Under the pieces are notes generated by a model, which was not told where the DNA came from, did not search any database, and saw nothing but the letters and a program-made list of their open reading frames with translations. Below are positions 1-8,667 of a DNA stretch of 64,000 nt, one piece after another. Positions within the stretch are counted from its first letter, which is position 1. Every line of letters starts with the position of its first letter. The translations under genes and the position numbers were made by a program. The DNA is taken from NCBI RefSeq assembly GCF_036227325.1, contig NZ_CP109467.1:6944001-7008000 (forward strand), in the 5' to 3' direction. This DNA comes from Streptomyces sp. NBC_01465. GTDB lineage: Bacteria > Actinomycetota > Actinomycetes > Streptomycetales > Streptomycetaceae.

Positions 1-1
1 C

Positions 2-3000
2 GACCAGTCGACGAAGCAGGTCAACGCCCCGCAGGCGTGGGCTTCCGGCTTCACCGGCAAGGGCACCAAGGTCGCCGTCCTGGACACCGGCGCGGACTTC
101 GAGCACCCCGACCTCAAGGGCCGCATCACCGACTCCAAGAACTTCACCGACTCCGACACCACCGAGGACCGCGCGGGCCACGGCACGCACACCGCCTCCA
201 CCGTGGGCGGCTCGGGCGCGGCCAGCAAGGGCGGCGTGGAGAAGGGTGTCGCGCCCGGCACCGACCTGCTCATCGGCAAGGTCCTCAACGACTCCGGCTC
301 GGGCATGGACTCGTGGATCATCGCCGGAATGCAGTGGGCGGTCGACCAGAAGGCCGACGTCGTCTCGATGAGCCTCGGCAACCCGAGCGAGCTCGACTGC
401 ACCGACCCGATGAGCGCCGCCACCGAGCAACTCGCCCAGAGCACCGACACGTTGTTCGTCATCGCGGCCGGCAACTCGGGCCCGTACGACAACACCGTCT
501 CCTCGCCCGGCTGCGCCCCCAGCGTGCTGACCGTCGGCGCCGTCGACAGCGAGGACGCCACCGCGTCCTTCTCCAGCCGCGGCCCCGTCCTCAGCGCCCA
601 CACCCTCAAGCCCGAGATCGCCGCCCCCGGCGTCGACATCTCCGCGGCGGCCATGGGCGGACGCGGCGTGTACGCGTACCGCACCATGTCCGGTACGTCG
701 ATGGCCACCCCGCACGTCGCGGGCGCCGCCGCCGTCCTCAAGCAGCGCCACCCCGCCTGGACCGCCCAGCAGATCAAAGCGGCCCTGGTCTCCTCCGCGC
801 ACACCGACATCCCCGGTGACGTACGGCAGACCGGCGCAGGCCGCCTCGATGTGAAGGCCGCCGTCGACGAGCAGATCCTCGGCGCCCCCGCCGTCCAGGG
901 CGGCAGCTTCAACTGGCCCCAGGACAAGAGCGACAGGACGTCCGTCGAGGTCCCGTACACCAACACCGGCACCACACCGGTCAAGCTCAACCTCGCCGTG
1001 AAGCGGGTGACCGGCAACGACGGCACCACCGTGCGCTCGGCCGTTGCCTCGCTGGGCAGGAGCTCCGTCACCGTCCCGGCCGGTGCCACCGTCAAGGTCC
1101 CGCTGCGCATCGACCCGACCGCGCACCTGACCGGCGGCCAGTACGGCGACGTCACCGGACGCGTCGTGGCCACCGCCAAGGGCGTCAGCGTCTCCACGCC
1201 GTTCGCCCTGTACGTCCAGCCGACGACCGTCACCCTGCGGGTCAAGGCCATCGACCGGACCGGCAAGCCTGCGGCCGGCGCCTCCTCGGTCGACGTCATC
1301 GGCCTCGACACCATCACCGGTGAGCGCCGGGTCAACGACGGCTCGGCCGACCAGGTCTACGAGGTGCGCCCCGGCGAGTACTACCTCTCCTCCTTCATCG
1401 TCTCGCCCGACACGGACGACGCCACCGGCAACCTGCCCAAGTCGGTCTCCTTCGTGGGCCGTCCGCAGGTCAAGCTGACGAAGGACACCACCGTCATCCT
1501 GGACGCCCGCAAGGCCCACCAGTTGTCGGTGAAGACCGACCGCCCGTCCGAGGCCCGCAACATCACCCTCTCCTTCGGCCGCACCTGGGACCCGAACTGG
1601 CTGCACGCCGGCTCCATCGGCGGCAGCGGGATCGTCAAGGACTACTACGCAGACGTCCAGGGGGACGCCCGCAACGGCTCGTTCGAGCTCGGCAGCTACT
1701 GGAGCATGTACGCCCCGCAGATCTCGTCCCTCACGGCGGTCGGCGGCCCCGAGCTCCACCCGGTCACGGGCAGCACGGGCTCGGTCAACCTCGACGGCAC
1801 CGGCTCCGCGGAGCTCGTGAACGCGGGCAAGGGCACCGCCGCCGAGCTGGCCGCGGCCGGTGTGCAGGGCAAGATCGCCCTGGTCGAGGTCCCGGACGGC
1901 AACGTCAGCGTCCAGAGCGTCGCCCAGCTCGCCAAGAACGCGGGCGCCAAGGCCGTCATCGCCCACCGCGCGGCCGCAGGCCGCTGGCAGCCGGCCACCA
2001 GCTTCTTCGGCGCTCCGCCGCTGCCCGCCCTGGCCGTCGAGGCCACGGAGGCGAACGCGCTGATCGCCAAGCTCGCCACCGGTCCGGTGACGCTGCGCTG
2101 GAAGGCGACCGCCAAGAGCCCGTACGTCTACAACCTGGCCTTCCCCGAGACCGGCCGGATCACCTCCGACCGCACCTACCGGGTCGAGGACAGGAAGCTC
2201 GGCAGGAACGAGGCCGACTACCGCGCCATGGGCGTGGCGGCCGACTACTCCGACTACGTCGGGGCCACCCCCTCCTACGGAGCGCCCGTGGGCGTCTCCG
2301 GCTTCGCCTGGGTCCCGGCTCCGGGCACCCGCACCGAGTACTACACCCCGGGCGCGACCACCTGGTCGCACATGGTCTCCTCCAGCCTGCCCTTCGGCGA
2401 GACCATCGTGTCGCCGGACCGTACGTACTCGGCGGGCCAAAAGGTCACGGAGAGCTGGTACGGAGGAGTCCTCGCCCCCGGCGTCCCGCACGACGCCACC
2501 GGCAAGGAGACCCTGGTCGGCGAGCGTCAGGACAACCTGATCGGAGTCGCACCGGGCTTCTGGCGCGACAACGAGCACGACGGTCTCCCCGGCGGGTTCG
2601 GCGACATCGGCGGCATGGTGCTCAAGCGCAACGGCGAGCAGATCGGCGACACCCCTGTCCCGTACGGGGTGTTCACGGTCCCGGCCGAGGACAGCGCCTA
2701 CGAACTGACCCTCTTCACCCAGCGGTTCGGGGCTCCGGCCAAGGTTTGGCAGCGCTCCACGGCGACGTCCACCACTTGGTCGTTCCGCTCGCACCGCGAC
2801 GGACACGTCTACTCGCAGGGCATCCCCATGCTCTTCCCGGCCTACCAGCTGTCCGACGACGGTCTGAAGACCCTCCCGGCGAAGGACGGCCAGAAGATCA
2901 CCCTGAGCGCCACGGGCCACGCGGGCTACACCCCGGGTGCCCTGGTCAAGGCCGCGCTCTCGTACTCGTACGACGGCGGCGAGACCTGGACGGCGGCCAA

Positions 3001-3148
3001 GGTCGCACAGCAGGGCGGGAAGTGGGTGGCGACCGTGGACCACGCGGGCGCCGACACCACCAAGACCGTCACGCTGAAGACCGAGCTGACCGACGCGGCC
3101 GGCAACGCGGTCTCCCAGACCGTGGTCAGCGCCTACGGGTTGCGCTAG
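2..3148 (+). CDS. Secreted S8 (subtilisin-family) serine protease, 5' end outside the window
   Basis: The reading frame is open to the left edge, so the N-terminus (signal peptide and propeptide) is missing; 1048 residues remain. All three catalytic motifs are present: Asp in VAVLDTG (about nt 81), His in GHGTHTAS (about nt 185) and Ser in GTSMATPHV (about nt 695). A PA (protease-associated) segment lies around nt 1810-2070 (GKIALVEVP...GAKAVIAH). The C-terminal half looks like beta-sandwich modules ending in a KTELTDAAGNAV-type segment. Large extracellular subtilases of this shape are common in Streptomyces and degrade external protein. A GTG at 203 gives an internal start, but it would remove the Asp and His, so it is not the true start. 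A strong hairpin follows the stop. Confidence 0.93.
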   Translation, partial: DQSTKQVNAPQAWASGFTGKGTKVAVLDTGADFEHPDLKGRITDSKNFTDSDTTEDRAGHGTHTASTVGGSGAASKGGVEKGVAPGTDLLIGKVLNDSGSGMDSWIIAGMQWAVDQKADVVSMSLGNPSELDCTDPMSAATEQLAQSTDTLFVIAAGNSGPYDNTVSSPGCAPSVLTVGAVDSEDATASFSSRGPVLSAHTLKPEIAAPGVDISAAAMGGRGVYAYRTMSGTSMATPHVAGAAAVLKQRHPAWTAQQIKAALVSSAHTDIPGDVRQTGAGRLDVKAAVDEQILGAPAVQGGSFNWPQDKSDRTSVEVPYTNTGTTPVKLNLAVKRVTGNDGTTVRSAVASLGRSSVTVPAGATVKVPLRIDPTAHLTGGQYGDVTGRVVATAKGVSVSTPFALYVQPTTVTLRVKAIDRTGKPAAGASSVDVIGLDTITGERRVNDGSADQVYEVRPGEYYLSSFIVSPDTDDATGNLPKSVSFVGRPQVKLTKDTTVILDARKAHQLSVKTDRPSEARNITLSFGRTWDPNWLHAGSIGGSGIVKDYYADVQGDARNGSFELGSYWSMYAPQISSLTAVGGPELHPVTGSTGSVNLDGTGSAELVNAGKGTAAELAAAGVQGKIALVEVPDGNVSVQSVAQLAKNAGAKAVIAHRAAAGRWQPATSFFGAPPLPALAVEATEANALIAKLATGPVTLRWKATAKSPYVYNLAFPETGRITSDRTYRVEDRKLGRNEADYRAMGVAADYSDYVGATPSYGAPVGVSGFAWVPAPGTRTEYYTPGATTWSHMVSSSLPFGETIVSPDRTYSAGQKVTESWYGGVLAPGVPHDATGKETLVGERQDNLIGVAPGFWRDNEHDGLPGGFGDIGGMVLKRNGEQIGDTPVPYGVFTVPAEDSAYELTLFTQRFGAPAKVWQRSTATSTTWSFRSHRDGHVYSQGIPMLFPAYQLSDDGLKTLPAKDGQKITLSATGHAGYTPGALVKAALSYSYDGGETWTAAKVAQQGGKWVATVDHAGADTTKTVTLKTELTDAAGNAVSQTVVSAYGLR

Positions 3149-3159
3149 CCACGTGACAA

Positions 3160-3209
3160 GGGTCCGCCGGGCGTCCTTCCCGTGGGGGGTGGGGTTGCCC
3201 GGCGGACCC
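3160..3209. terminator. Bidirectional hairpin terminator between the S8 protease and the LuxR regulator
   Basis: A perfect 13-bp stem (GGGTCCGCCGGGC, 3160-3172, pairing with 3197-3209) has a 24-nt loop. It sits 11 nt after the protease stop and 14 nt after the stop of the convergent regulator. There is no T-tract, which is usual for Streptomyces terminators. Confidence 0.75.
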
Positions 3210-3223
3210 ATGTCTGCGTGCGC

Positions 3224-4213
3224 TCAACTCCGGGCGACCCAGCCCTTCTCGTACGCGTGCCAGCCCAGCTGCAGCCGGGTGGTGACCCCGGTCAGCTCCA
3301 TCAGCCCCTTGACCCTGCGCTGTACGGTCCGCAGCCCCAGGTCCAGCTGCTTGGCGACGCTCGCATCGGTCATCCCGGCCAGCAGCAGCGACAGGATCTC
3401 CAGATCGGTCGCGTCAGGACCGCCCTCGTCCTCGCCCGTGACCGTCCCGCCCTCACCGAGCCGCAGCGGCAGCGCGTCGCGCCACACCGAGTCGAAGAGA
3501 CCGATCAGCGAGTCGAGCAGCCCGCTGGCATGGACGACGATCGCCGTCGGCTCCACACCCTCGTGCACCGTCATCGGCACCATCGCCAGCGAACGGTCCG
3601 CCACGATCAGCTTGGTGGGCACCCGGTCGGCGACCCTGAGCTGCTCGCCCCGGCCCAGACCCTCCGCCAACTGGCCGATCGCATTGGGGAGTTCGAGCAC
3701 CTCGCGCTCGAGGACGAGCCGGTAGGAGACCCCGCGCGTGGTCACCAGCTGCTCGGCCTCGTCGTTCTCCTCGGACGCGACCGCGATCGGGGGGCCGGTC
3801 ACCATCCCGCAGATCTCCTCGGTCGCACCCAGCTGCATCTGCAGGAAGCGCTGCGCGATCGCACTGGATCCTGTGACCACCTCCACCAGGTCGAGTGCGG
3901 CGGGTGCGGTGGCCTCCGACCGGTACTCCTCGGCCAGCAGCGCCGCCGCCAGCTCCGCCTGGTCCAGCTCGTGCCGCTGCTGGGTGAGCAGCGCGCCGAG
4001 ACCCACACCGGGCGGGGCGGCGACCCAGCGCCCCGTACGCGCGGACGACTGGGCGGCGAGCCCGTGCTGCTCCAGGCGCCGCAGCGCGCGTTCGGTGTCG
4101 GACTCGGGCAGGGACAGCCGACGGGCGAGGTCGGGGACTTCGGCCGCGCCCAGACTCACGAGCGCGCGGTAGGCCGTCTCCTGGAGGTCGTCGAGGCCTA
4201 TGGCTCCGAGCAA
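3224..4213 (-). CDS. LuxR-family regulator with TrmB-like N-terminal winged helix
   Basis: 329 aa. The N-terminus (LDDLQETAYRALVSLG...LARRLSLPESDTERALRRLEQ, residues about 8-55) looks like a TrmB/MarR-type winged helix. The C-terminal 65 residues (LEILSLLLAGMTDASVAKQL, then LGLRTVQRRVKGLME) form a LuxR/GerE DNA-binding helix-turn-helix. No receiver domain or kinase partner is visible, so it is probably a one-component regulator. This two-HTH arrangement is widespread in Streptomyces. The TTG start at 4213 is chosen because GAGG lies 6 nt upstream. It is convergent with the protease and may or may not control it. Confidence 0.85.
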   Translation of the reverse strand: MLGAIGLDDLQETAYRALVSLGAAEVPDLARRLSLPESDTERALRRLEQHGLAAQSSARTGRWVAAPPGVGLGALLTQQRHELDQAELAAALLAEEYRSEATAPAALDLVEVVTGSSAIAQRFLQMQLGATEEICGMVTGPPIAVASEENDEAEQLVTTRGVSYRLVLEREVLELPNAIGQLAEGLGRGEQLRVADRVPTKLIVADRSLAMVPMTVHEGVEPTAIVVHASGLLDSLIGLFDSVWRDALPLRLGEGGTVTGEDEGGPDATDLEILSLLLAGMTDASVAKQLDLGLRTVQRRVKGLMELTGVTTRLQLGWHAYEKGWVARS

Positions 4214-4484
4214 GATGCACCTCGTTCCGTTTCATGGGTGGCGGTTCTGTGCCACGGCGGATTTCCGCCGCGGCACATCATCGCTGTTCGCTGACCGGTT
4301 CTGCCAGAGTGATCCAACCGATGGAACAGACCGTTGCCACAGGCCTGTTCAAGTCATCCCCTATCTACTGATTTGGGGAGACCCGTGTGCCCCGCCCGGC
4401 TGCACCCTTGTGGGGGGAGTGCGGCCGGGCGGTCAATTCCGCGCACCCTGTACCAATCCCCTCCCATCGATGGACAATAGGGGC

Positions 4485-5954
4485 ATGAGTCAGCAGGGGG
4501 ACCGGCATGCCACCGCCGAGGACGACTGGTGGAGCAAGCTGTACGAGAACGAGCCCGCCACCGGCACCGAAGCCGCCCCCACCGCGGGCGGCGACACCCT
4601 GGACGACCGCTTCGACTCCGCGAGCGGCGTCGCCACACCACCGGACCCCCCGCCCCCGCACGACGAGATCCCTCCGCAACGCACCCGCGCCCCCTGGGAA
4701 CCCCCGGAGGAGACGCCCCCCGCCGAACCGGGCTGGGGCTTCACCCAACGCTTCGGCGCACCCCCACCGATCCCCCCGTCCCCACCCGAGCCACCCGCTC
4801 CAACTCCCCACCAGGAAGCCGACTCCGGGGTCGAGCAGCAGATCGCGCCCGACGAGGACGAGCCGCCCGCGCCCGCCGCCCACAAACCCACCGTCCCGGA
4901 CCTGCCCGCCCACCCCCGCCACGCCGCCCCAGGACCCGCGCTCTCCGAGCCGCCGCCCCGGCCGCAATCCGGGCACATCGGTGACGGGCCGCCCACCTAC
5001 GACGCCGAGCCCACCTCGCTGCCCGGCGCGCACCCCGACGGGCTCGACGAGCTGATGGCCGACACCGTGCTGGACGGCGCGCGCTACGGGGCGTACACCC
5101 TGCGCGCCGCCTCCACTCGAGGCGACTCCGCCCGCTTCCGCGGCGAGCCGCGCCGCGACGCCCTGCTCACCGCCCGTTTCGGCACCGGCGAGACGAGTCT
5201 CGTCCTGGTCGCCGTCGCCAGCGGTGCCCGCGCCTCCGAAGGCGCGCACCTCGCCGCGGCCGACGCCTGCCGCTGGATCGGCGGGGCGGTGGGCCGCAGC
5301 CACGTCCGGCTCGCCGAGGACATCCGCGCCGGACGCCGCGGCGACCTCAAGTCCGGGCTGCACCGGCTCACCGACCGCGGTTACGGAAAGCTCCGCGCCC
5401 GCGCCGCCGAACTCGGCCTGGAACCGGGCGAGTACACGGCGAGCCTCCGCTGCCTCCTGCTCTCCGGCGACCCCGAGTGCCGCAACCGCATCTTCTTCGG
5501 CGTCGGCGGAGGCGGCGGTCTCTTCCGGCTGCGCGACGGCGCCTGGCAGGACATAGAGCCCCTCGTTCCCGAGCCCTCCGCGCTCAAAGGCGACGCCGTC
5601 GTCGGCTTCGGCTCGGCCCCCTCCGACGTCCCCGAGCAGACCCCCGAGGGCGACCGCCTCACCATGGACCTGGGCATCACGACACCGCCCTCGCCGTACG
5701 TCGAGCGCCCGCTCCCGCCCCCCGCCGACCCCTTCCGCTTCCGCGCCTCGGTCGCCCGCCCCGGCGACACGCTCCTCCTCTGCAGCGGCGGCCTGGCCGA
5801 ACCCCTGCGCGGGGAGCCGGCCCTCGCCAAGGAGCTCGCCGAGCGCTGGGGCCCCGACGAGCCGCCCGGCCTGGCCGCGTTCCTGGCCGACACCCAGCTG
5901 CGGGTGAAGGGATACGCGGACGACCGTACGGCTGCAGCAGTCTGGGAGGCGTAA
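4485..5954 (+). CDS. PP2C-like protein, probable pseudophosphatase, with Pro-rich N-terminus
   Basis: 489 aa from the ATG at 4485; an upstream in-frame extension lacks a credible start. Residues about 40-190 are a disordered Pro/Glu-rich region. The rest follows the PP2C fold (AASTRGDSARF...LVLVAVASGARASEGAHLAAADAC...GDTLLLCSGGL...DDRTAAAVW). Two hallmark metal-binding aspartates are changed: the usual DG after the second strand is Ser246-Gly247, and the SDG motif is Ser434-Gly435-Gly436. Only the C-terminal DD is kept. The protein therefore probably binds phospho-partners or acts structurally rather than catalysing dephosphorylation. No kinase gene is next to it. A cytoplasmic location is likely because no signal or membrane segment is visible. 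Confidence 0.8.
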   Translation: MSQQGDRHATAEDDWWSKLYENEPATGTEAAPTAGGDTLDDRFDSASGVATPPDPPPPHDEIPPQRTRAPWEPPEETPPAEPGWGFTQRFGAPPPIPPSPPEPPAPTPHQEADSGVEQQIAPDEDEPPAPAAHKPTVPDLPAHPRHAAPGPALSEPPPRPQSGHIGDGPPTYDAEPTSLPGAHPDGLDELMADTVLDGARYGAYTLRAASTRGDSARFRGEPRRDALLTARFGTGETSLVLVAVASGARASEGAHLAAADACRWIGGAVGRSHVRLAEDIRAGRRGDLKSGLHRLTDRGYGKLRARAAELGLEPGEYTASLRCLLLSGDPECRNRIFFGVGGGGGLFRLRDGAWQDIEPLVPEPSALKGDAVVGFGSAPSDVPEQTPEGDRLTMDLGITTPPSPYVERPLPPPADPFRFRASVARPGDTLLLCSGGLAEPLRGEPALAKELAERWGPDEPPGLAAFLADTQLRVKGYADDRTAAAVWEA

Positions 5955-5981
5955 CGAGACGGCCCATGGGTTGATGGATCC

Positions 5982-7724
5982 ATGGCCAAGCAGAACGTCG
6001 CAGAGCAGTTCGTGGACATCCTCGTCCGCGCCGGAGTCCAGCGTCTCTACGGAGTCGTCGGCGACAGCCTCAACCCCGTCGTCGACGCGATCCGCCGCAC
6101 CCCCGAGATCGAGTGGATCCAGGTCAGACACGAGGAGACCGCCGCCTTCGCGGCCGGCGCGGAAGCCCAGGTCACCGGCTCACTCGCGGCCTGCGCGGGC
6201 TCCTGCGGCCCCGGCAACCTCCACCTCATCAACGGCCTCTACGACGCCCACCGCTCCATGGCCCCCGTCCTCGCCCTCGCCTCGCACATCCCCTCCAGCG
6301 AGATCGGCCTCGGCTACTTCCAGGAGACCCACCCCGACCGCCTCTTCCAGGAGTGCAGCCACTACAGCGAGCTGATCTCCAACCCCAAGCAGATGCCCCG
6401 CCTCCTCCAGACGGCGATCCAGCACGCCATCGGCCGCAGCGGGGTGAGCGTCGTCTCCCTCCCCGGCGACATCGCCTCCGCGCCCGCCCCCGACAAGGCG
6501 ATCGACCACGCCCTGGTCACGTCGCTGCCCTCCGTACGCCCCGGGGACGCCGAGATCGAGAAGCTGGCCCGCATGATCGACGAGGCCAAGCGGGTCACCC
6601 TCTTCTGCGGCAGCGGCACGGCGGGCGCGCACGCCGAGGTGATGGAGTTCGCCGAGCGCGTCAAGTCCCCGGTGGGGCACGCGCTGCGCGGCAAGGAGTG
6701 GATCCAGTACGACAACCCCTACGACGTCGGCATGAGCGGACTCCTCGGCTACGGCGCCGCCTACGAGGCCACCCACGAGTGCGACCTGCTGATCCTGCTC
6801 GGCACGGACTTCCCGTACAACGCCTTCCTCCCCGACGACGTGAAGATCGCCCAGGTCGACGTCCGCCCCGAACACCTCGGCCGCCGCTCCAAGCTGGACC
6901 TCGCGGTCTGGGGCGACGTCCGCGAGACGCTGCGCTGCCTCACCCCCCGGGTGAAGGCCAAGACGGACCGCAAGTTCCTCGACAAGATGCTGAAGAAGCA
7001 CGCCGACGCGCTCGAAGGCGTCATCAAGGCGTACACCCGCAAGGTCGAGAAGCACGTCCCGATCCACCCCGAGTACGTCGCCTCGGTCCTCGACGAACTC
7101 GCCGACGACGACGCCGTGTTCACGGTCGACACAGGCATGTGCAACGTCTGGGCGGCCCGCTATCTCTCGCCCAACGGAAAGCGCCGCATCATCGGCTCGT
7201 TCAGCCACGGCTCGATGGCCAACGCGCTCCCGCAGGCGATCGGCGCCCAGTTCACCGACCGGAACCGCCAGGTCGTCTCGATGTCCGGCGACGGCGGCTT
7301 CTCGATGCTGATGGGCGATTTCCTCACCCTGGTCCAGTACGACCTCCCGGTGAAGGTCGTCCTCTTCAACAACTCCTCGCTCGGCATGGTCGAGCTGGAG
7401 ATGCTGGTCTCGGGCCTCCCGTCGTTCGGCACCCACAACCACAACCCGGACTTCGCGGCGATCGCGCGGGCGGCCGGTGCGTACGGGGTGCGCGTGGAGA
7501 AGCCCAAGCAGCTCGCCGGGGCGCTGAAGGACGCCTTCAGGCACAAGGGCCCGGCGCTGATCGATGTCGTCACCGACCCGAACGCACTGTCGATCCCGCC
7601 GAAGATCAGCGCCGAGATGGTGACCGGTTTCGCGCTCTCGGCCAGCAAAATCGTCCTGGATGGCGGAGTGGGTCGAATGGTGCAGATGGCCCGCTCCAAC
7701 CTGCGGAATGTCCCTCGTCCCTGA
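5982..7724 (+). CDS. poxB: Thiamine-diphosphate-dependent pyruvate oxidase/dehydrogenase (PoxB type)
   Basis: 580 aa, full length for the family. It has the N-terminal ThDP-Pyr domain with the activating Glu (RHEETAAFAAGAEAQ, near residue 50), a central FAD/nucleotide-type domain (LFCGSGTAGAHAEVMEF), and a C-terminal ThDP-PP domain with the GDG...NN cofactor motif (GDGGFSMLMGDF...LFNN, from about residue 436). PoxB enzymes decarboxylate pyruvate to acetate and CO2 and pass electrons to quinone. The substrate is inferred from family resemblance; acetolactate synthase relatives share the fold. The start is an ATG 27 nt after the PP2C-like gene, so the two may be co-transcribed. Confidence 0.88.
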   Translation: MAKQNVAEQFVDILVRAGVQRLYGVVGDSLNPVVDAIRRTPEIEWIQVRHEETAAFAAGAEAQVTGSLAACAGSCGPGNLHLINGLYDAHRSMAPVLALASHIPSSEIGLGYFQETHPDRLFQECSHYSELISNPKQMPRLLQTAIQHAIGRSGVSVVSLPGDIASAPAPDKAIDHALVTSLPSVRPGDAEIEKLARMIDEAKRVTLFCGSGTAGAHAEVMEFAERVKSPVGHALRGKEWIQYDNPYDVGMSGLLGYGAAYEATHECDLLILLGTDFPYNAFLPDDVKIAQVDVRPEHLGRRSKLDLAVWGDVRETLRCLTPRVKAKTDRKFLDKMLKKHADALEGVIKAYTRKVEKHVPIHPEYVASVLDELADDDAVFTVDTGMCNVWAARYLSPNGKRRIIGSFSHGSMANALPQAIGAQFTDRNRQVVSMSGDGGFSMLMGDFLTLVQYDLPVKVVLFNNSSLGMVELEMLVSGLPSFGTHNHNPDFAAIARAAGAYGVRVEKPKQLAGALKDAFRHKGPALIDVVTDPNALSIPPKISAEMVTGFALSASKIVLDGGVGRMVQMARSNLRNVPRP

Positions 7725-7840
7725 TCAAAGGCCGTAGGGCCATGCGGGTGGAAGTGTGGGCCGGGTGGCTCCGTATGCGCTGAGTCGCGGAATTGTCACA
7801 TCACGTGACCATCACGCAACACCAGCCACAGGAAAGGTCT

Positions 7841-8593
7841 GTGACGCACATGTCTTCCAGCCGTCGCTTCGGCCGTATTGCCGCCACTGCCGTCGCCGCT
7901 GTCGTCATCACGGGCATGGCTGCCCCGGCCGCCCTCGCCTCCGCTCCGGCGCCGGCCCCGGCCGCCGCCTCCGTCGCCCCGATGCCGGGCGACACCCCGA
8001 TCAAGGGCGGTCTCCTCAACCTCGACCTCGCCGCCAACCTTGACCTCGACGCCCACGGCATCGTCGTCGCCGGCGTCAAGGGTGCCGTCCAGGCCGACGC
8101 GGGCATCAACCTGAAGGTCGGTGCCGGCAGCAAGCTGATCCACCGTCACCACAAGCTCGTCGGCGGCACCGTGGTCTTCAAGGGCGGCGTCCAGCTGTCC
8201 AAGGGCGGCAAGAAGGTCGTTCTGTCGAACATCGTCCTCGACGTCAAGACCAACGTCCTGTGGGCGTCGGTCGGCGCCAAGGCGAAGGTCCGGATCGGTG
8301 TCCTGTCCGGCGACGGCGCCCAGGTGGTCTCCGGCGGCGGTTCGGTCAACGCCGACATCGTGATCAACGGTGGCCTCGTGCTGGACGCCAGTGCCGGCGC
8401 CCTGATCGACGCCTCCCTCGGCACCTGCGTCTTCGCCGACGCCGATGTCGTCATCGGTGTCGGTGTCGACGCCAACGTCGACCTGGACGTCGACCTGGCC
8501 ATCGCGCTCGGCCTCAACGCCGACATCGACCTGGACCTGGGCATCGGCGCCCTGCTCGACGCGGACGTGGACGCGCACATCAGCCTCCTCTGA
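7841..8593 (+). CDS. Small secreted protein with alternating Asp/aliphatic C-terminal tail
   Basis: About 250 aa. A GTG at 7841 has AGGA 7 nt upstream; an ATG at 7850 is the alternative. Residues about 4-35 are a Sec signal peptide (RRFGRIAATAVAAVVITGMA, then AALASA). The middle (GGTVVFKGGVQLSKGGKKVVLSN) faintly recalls the strand pattern of HtaA-type surface domains, but I cannot confirm this. The last 55 residues alternate acidic and aliphatic residues (VDANVDLDVDLAIALGLNAD), which would make strongly amphipathic beta strands. There is a single Cys. I do not recognise the family. It is followed by a strong terminator and appears monocistronic. Confidence 0.72.
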   Translation: MTHMSSSRRFGRIAATAVAAVVITGMAAPAALASAPAPAPAAASVAPMPGDTPIKGGLLNLDLAANLDLDAHGIVVAGVKGAVQADAGINLKVGAGSKLIHRHHKLVGGTVVFKGGVQLSKGGKKVVLSNIVLDVKTNVLWASVGAKAKVRIGVLSGDGAQVVSGGGSVNADIVINGGLVLDASAGALIDASLGTCVFADADVVIGVGVDANVDLDVDLAIALGLNADIDLDLGIGALLDADVDAHISLL

Positions 8594-8613
8594 TCCGCAC
8601 GCACGTCTCCCCT

Positions 8614-8662
8614 CACCGGCGCCCCCCGCCCTGGCTTGCTGGCAGGACGGGGGGCGCCGGTG
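8614..8662. terminator. Strong bidirectional hairpin terminator
   Basis: A perfect 15-bp stem (CACCGGCGCCCCCCG, 8614-8628, with 8648-8662) and a 19-nt loop lie between the convergent secreted-protein and alpha-mannosidase genes. Confidence 0.8.
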
Positions 8663-8667
8663 TGCGC

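Noticed and set aside
4365..6131. A 588-codon frame on the minus strand
   Set aside because: It is antisense to the PP2C-like gene and shows only low-complexity Gly/Val/Arg sequence with no motif.
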